This document shows, in pieces, positions 6,384-8,454 of a stretch of DNA of 8,454 bases. The position numbers and the translations under genes were made by a program. Origin of the DNA: Chloroflexales bacterium (GTDB lineage Bacteria > Chloroflexota > Chloroflexia > Chloroflexales > Chloroflexaceae); assembly GCA_013336035.1 (NCBI GenBank), contig JAAXUL010000303.1, forward strand, positions 1 to 8,454, given 5' to 3'. The notes under the pieces are model-generated. The model saw only the letters and a list, made by a program, of their open reading frames with translations. It was not told the origin of the DNA and did no database searches. Every line of letters starts with the position of its first letter. Position 1 is the first letter of the stretch.

Positions 6384-6878
6384 ATGGCTACGCTTAGCGC
6401 GCTCAAGTTTAACACGATCGACGGGGCGGACCAGGCACTGACTATGTTGGGGAGTCTGCAGAAGCAGCAGCTTATCCAGGTGCTCGACGCGGCGGTCGTG
6501 AGCTGGCCGGCGGATAAGAAGAAACCGAAGACCCGCCAGATGCAGTCGATGGTCGGGGCGGGGGCCCTCGGCGGGGCCTTCTGGGGTATGCTCTTCGGCC
6601 TGCTGTTCTTCATCCCGTTCCTAGGCATGGCCATCGGTGCCGCTATGGGCGCCGTCATGGGGAACTTCACGGACTACGGCATCGACGATAACTTTATCAA
6701 GTCGGTGCGCGAGAAGGTCACGCCGGGGACGTCGGCGCTGTTCGTGATGACCCAGAACGCGGTGACCGACCGGGTGGTCGGGGCGATGAAGGGCCTGCCG
6801 CCCTTCGAGATAGTCGCCACCAACCTGTCGAAGGAGCAGGAGGAGAAGCTGCGCGCCGAGTTCGGCGAGGAGGAGTAG
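6384..6878 (+). CDS. DUF1269 family membrane-associated protein
   Basis: A 164-residue protein, the best match to canonical DUF1269 in the window. AAGGAG at 6372-6377 is six bases before the ATG at 6384; the ATG at 6378 abuts the motif and is too close to be used. Residues 1-45 hold KFNTIDGADQALTML and LDAAVVSWPADKKKPKTRQ. Residues about 57-94 are a long Gly-rich hydrophobic hairpin (GALGGAFWGMLFGLLFFIPF then GMAIGAAMGAVMG). Then come GIDDNFIKSVREKVTPGTSALFV (split at about 100-121) and a charged helix at the C-terminus (LSKEQEEKLRAEF). Compared with the copy at 4837 it has a more hydrophobic core, FFIPFLG, and lacks KLRDTG, so the two belong to different branches of the family. The function is unknown; an inner membrane or membrane-surface role is inferred. 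Confidence 0.93.
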   Translation: MATLSALKFNTIDGADQALTMLGSLQKQQLIQVLDAAVVSWPADKKKPKTRQMQSMVGAGALGGAFWGMLFGLLFFIPFLGMAIGAAMGAVMGNFTDYGIDDNFIKSVREKVTPGTSALFVMTQNAVTDRVVGAMKGLPPFEIVATNLSKEQEEKLRAEFGEEE

Positions 6879-6906
6879 CGGGCCGACGTTCGCACACGAG
6901 CGGCAG

Positions 6907-6944
6907 GCCCGGCGGTCCGGCGGCTCAGCGTCGCACCGCCGGGC
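6907..6944 (+). terminator. Intrinsic-terminator-like hairpin after the second DUF1269 gene
   Basis: GCCCGGCGGT (6907-6916) pairs perfectly with ACCGCCGGGC (6935-6944) across an 18-base loop, 28 bases after the stop. A T-rich tail, TTCTGTGTTAT, follows. It is the most terminator-like structure in the window and separates the intact DUF1269 gene from the broken copy. Confidence 0.7.
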
Positions 6945-6999
6945 TTCTGTGTTATAGCCGATGGCCGACAGCTCAGTGATGAGGCGCAGGGAGAAAATT

Positions 7000-7331
7000 A
7001 TGAGCAACGTACCAGTCGAGCTTGTCGTGGCGGCGTTCCGTGACGAGCGCACCGCCGACGAGGCGCTCAAGGCCCTTAAGCAAGCCAGGCGCGAGGGCTG
7101 ATCGGGATCAAGAACGCGGCCGTGCTGGTCAAGGACCAGGGCGGCAAGCTGCGCATCAAGGAGACGGGCGACAATGAGCGGCCGCAAGGGCTCGGTGCTC
7201 GGCGGGGCGGCCGGCGCGGTGGTGGGGCTGGTGCCGGGCCGGCCCTGGTCGTCCCCGCGGCCGTCGGCGCCCTGATCGGCGGCCTCTCGGCGAAGCTCCG
7301 CGACACAGGCAGTGAGGGGGCACGGCGATGA
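7000..7331 (+). pseudogene. Third DUF1269 copy, broken by three single-base indels and truncated
   Basis: It starts at ATG 7000, six bases after AGGGAG, and reads VPVELVVAAFRDERTADEAL then KALKQARREG to a TGA at 7099. The family pattern continues in another frame: GLIGIKNAAVLVKDQGGKLR, IKETGD (one base lost near 7095). It returns to the first frame at 7174 with MSGRKGSVLGGAAGAVVGLV (one A gained at 7173), then shifts again near 7233 (one base lost) to GPALVVPAAVGALIGGLSAK LRDTG. After LRDTG it ends at TGA 7329-7331 with no PGTSAL half. The copy at 4837 has the same order and shares an exact 13-base run, CGCGACACAGGCA (5143-5155 and 7299-7311), so the two are close paralogues. The ribosome binding site is kept, so decay may be recent. 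Read errors could explain single indels but not the missing C-terminal half. Confidence 0.8.
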
Positions 7332-7420
7332 GCATCGAGACAGACCAGCCCACGCGGCTGATTATCGAGGACACCTTCCACGGCTACGACCGGCCGATGC
7401 TCCCTGAGGCTCTCCACTAA
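7328..7420 (+). CDS. Possible 30-residue small protein, unrecognised
   Basis: An ATG at 7328 overlaps the last stop of the broken DUF1269 copy (ATGA) and opens MSIETDQPTRLIIEDTFHGY followed by DRPMLPEALH and TAA. A purine-rich GAGGGGG lies about nine bases upstream. The composition is balanced and unlike the Arg/Pro/Ala-rich shadows nearby. It could be a genuine small protein or the tail of a gene fused to the broken copy by a deletion. It ends four bases from the stop of the convergent response regulator. No homologue is recognised. Confidence 0.35.
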   Translation: MSIETDQPTRLIIEDTFHGYDRPMLPEALH

Positions 7421-7424
7421 CCCT

Positions 7425-8105
7425 TCAGTGCTCTTCGTGGGGCGCGTCGTCCCCCGACCAGGGGAGCTCCACGAGGCGGTGCTGGATCGCCAGGCTGACG
7501 GCCTCGGTGCGGTTGGTGGCCCCAAGCTTGACGAGGGTATTGTGGACATGGTGGCGCACGGTGTTGCGGCTGATGAAGAGCTGCTCCGCGATCTGCTCGT
7601 TGCTCAGGCCGCTGAGCATCAGGCGCAGCACGGCCAGCTCGCGGTCAGAGAGATCGCCGCCGGGGCGGGGCGGGGCGTTGAGGTTGGAGACCAGAGCCTG
7701 AGTGGCCTGGGGCGCGAGAATAGGCGCGCCGGCGCTGGCCTTGCGGATGGCCTCGACCAGATCGCTGCCGGCGGTATCTTTGAGCAGGTAGCCGATCGCG
7801 CCGGCCTGGAGGGCCCGCTGGACGAGCTCGCCCTCGGCGAAGCTGGTCAGGGCCAGCACGTGCACATGGGGGAACCGCTCGTGGAGCTGCTGGGTGGCGG
7901 CGATCCCGTCCATCTCAGGCATCATGAGGTCCATCACGACTACGTCGGGGGCGAGGGCAGCGACCTGGGCCAGGGCCTGGGCGCCGTTGTCGGCCTCGCC
8001 GACCACCTCGATATCGACGACGCTGTCGAGAAAGTAGCGCAGACCGCCCCGAACGACCGCGTGATCATCGACAAGAAGCACTCGGATCATCGGCTTAGCG
8101 GTCAT
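7425..8105 (-). CDS. NarL/FixJ-type response regulator with LuxR HTH
   Basis: A 226-residue two-component response regulator. The receiver domain (about 7-122) has the acidic pair D13 D14 (LLVDDH), phospho-acceptor D59 (VVVMDLMMPEMDG), T87 (LALTS) and K109 (GYLLKD). All the catalytic residues are present, so it should be phosphorylated normally. A linker of about 25 residues leads to a LuxR-type DNA-binding domain (about 152-208) with LSDRELAVLRLMLSGLSNEQ, IAEQLFISRNTVRHHV and LVKLGATNRTEAV. I chose the ATG at 8105-8103, with GAGAGG six bases upstream; an in-frame ATG five codons on is the alternative, and farther upstream extensions have unlikely composition. No histidine kinase is in the window, so it is an orphan here. 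Whether it controls the neighbouring stress-type genes is untested. Confidence 0.95.
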   Translation of the reverse strand: MTAKPMIRVLLVDDHAVVRGGLRYFLDSVVDIEVVGEADNGAQALAQVAALAPDVVVMDLMMPEMDGIAATQQLHERFPHVHVLALTSFAEGELVQRALQAGAIGYLLKDTAGSDLVEAIRKASAGAPILAPQATQALVSNLNAPPRPGGDLSDRELAVLRLMLSGLSNEQIAEQLFISRNTVRHHVHNTLVKLGATNRTEAVSLAIQHRLVELPWSGDDAPHEEH

Positions 8106-8158
8106 AGACAGCCTCTCTGATGATGACAAGACAGTGAGGGCAGATCGCTCCCTCTTCG

Positions 8159-8167
8159 GTTGTATCA
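8159..8167 (-). promoter_or_regulatory. Extended -10 candidate for the response regulator
   Basis: On the minus strand the bases read TGATACAAC: a TG, one base, then TACAAC, which matches TATAAT at four of six positions. This would give a leader of roughly 45 bases before the start at 8105. No good -35 box is seen at the expected distance, which is tolerable for an extended -10. The same TACAAC hexamer is the candidate -10 box before the DUF1269 gene at 4837. Confidence 0.3.
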
Positions 8168-8191
8168 CAAACTCGTCGCTCGCACACGCTC

Positions 8192-8220
8192 CTGATGAAG
8201 CGTCAGGGCACTGTTTTAAT
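8192..8220 (+). promoter_or_regulatory. Extended -10 promoter candidate facing right
   Basis: TGTTTTAAT at 8212-8220 is an extended -10 (TG, one base, TTTAAT, five of six matches). CTGATG at 8192-8197 sits 17 bases before TTTAAT and matches TTGACA at its TGA core. The start of transcription would fall near 8227, close to the GTG at 8233, leaving a very short leader. Confidence 0.35.
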
Positions 8221-8232
8221 GGATGAGGGGCC

Positions 8233-8397
8233 GTGATCCGACTGGACGATGCGGCAATGTCCCGGACGCGCGATGCGATGCCGCAGCGGATCTGGTGCTT
8301 GCTTGGGCAAGATGCGTATCTGGCCGTCCTGCAGCGCGACACCCTACGCTGCATCGAGCTGACGCTGATGATCGCGCTGATCGAACTGTCCTTCTGA
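8233..8397 (+). CDS. Possible 54-residue small protein, unrecognised
   Basis: A GTG at 8233, shortly after GAGGGG (8225-8230), opens a 54-residue frame ending in TGA at 8395-8397. It contains MPQRIWCLLGQDAYLAVLQR and a hydrophobic C-terminus, CIELTLMIALIELSF, preceded by charged residues. The translation has balanced composition, unlike the overlapping frame at 8223-8429, which is Arg/Ala/Asp-rich and looks like a shadow. The frame follows a rightward promoter candidate and diverges from the response regulator. No family was recognised. The close spacing of promoter and start could mean a leaderless or near-leaderless transcript, or that the real start is elsewhere. Confidence 0.35.
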   Translation: MIRLDDAAMSRTRDAMPQRIWCLLGQDAYLAVLQRDTLRCIELTLMIALIELSF

Positions 8398-8454
8398 GGA
8401 GGAGACCAAACCTCCCCGACGAGGAATGACGAAGGCCGGCCTGCGATCTGTCGC

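Larger units (their letters stand above)
8106..8232. other. Divergent promoter region of the response regulator and the right-edge ORF
   Basis: This 127-base stretch is AT-richer than its surroundings and contains promoter candidates in both directions (listed separately). It also has small inverted repeats: GAGGG with CCCTC around 8136-8154, and CCTGA with TCAGG around 8191-8208. The latter are short enough to be chance. Confidence 0.4.

Noticed and set aside
7428..8120. Plus-strand 230-codon frame
   Set aside because: It is the antisense shadow of the response regulator, Gly/Ala/Val/Asp/His-rich with no family signal.
8426..8454. Possible gene start at ATG 8426 preceded by GAGG, running off the window
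   Set aside because: Only nine codons are visible and the motif is short, so nothing can be said about a product.
1..8454. Search by eye for CRISPR arrays, tRNA or rRNA genes, transposases and retron- or toxin-like modules
   Set aside because: No regularly spaced direct repeats, tRNA cloverleaf, rRNA core motifs, transposase or defence-domain motifs were seen.

Overview
The window is GC-rich (roughly two thirds G+C by eye) and bacterial. It most resembles Chloroflexota. The best clue is the first large gene, whose N-terminal half carries tandem YWE..GG..FGYP..VQYFER..LHPE repeats typical of secreted Chloroflexota proteins. The repeated DUF1269 genes and the bacterial LURP-one-like gene fit Chloroflexota or Actinobacteria. 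The placement is inference from protein style, not from a marker gene. All family names come from recall of motifs; no search was run.

Layout. Bases 1-126 hold the possible C-terminal end of a gene entering from the left. Bases 530-2581 encode a secreted protein with FGYP/YFER repeats followed by a six-repeat TolB/PD40 beta-propeller. It overlaps by ATGA with a class I SAM-dependent methyltransferase (2578-3411), so the two probably form a coupled operon. Bases 3369-3757 have no intact gene but keep two coding-like minus-strand stretches in different frames, which look like decayed gene ends. A minus-strand LURP-one-related gene follows (3818-4375), and it diverges from a DUF1269 gene (4837-5436). 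The 461 bases between them contain a long dyad that coincides with candidate -35 and -10 boxes, followed by a perfect 18-base palindrome.

From 5446 to 7420 the window mixes intact small membrane or stress-type genes with decaying ones. These are a frameshifted N-terminal remnant of a SulP anion permease (5446-5711), a 101-residue three-helix membrane protein (5962-6267), a second intact DUF1269 gene (6384-6878), and a third DUF1269 copy broken by three single-base indels and cut off at its C-terminus (7000-7331). A 30-residue ORF of unknown meaning (7328-7420) ends four bases from a convergent NarL/LuxR-type response regulator (7425-8105, minus). A possible 54-residue small protein diverges from the regulator at the right edge.

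How the genes may work together. The DUF1269 copies, the LURP-like protein, the small membrane protein and the orphan response regulator look like an accessory envelope or stress-response neighbourhood that expanded by duplication and is now partly decaying. No defence system, CRISPR array, transposase, tRNA or rRNA was recognised. The least explained parts are the divergent control region at 4754-4806, the antisense gene remnants at 3369-3757, and the cluster of paralogues with its broken copy.
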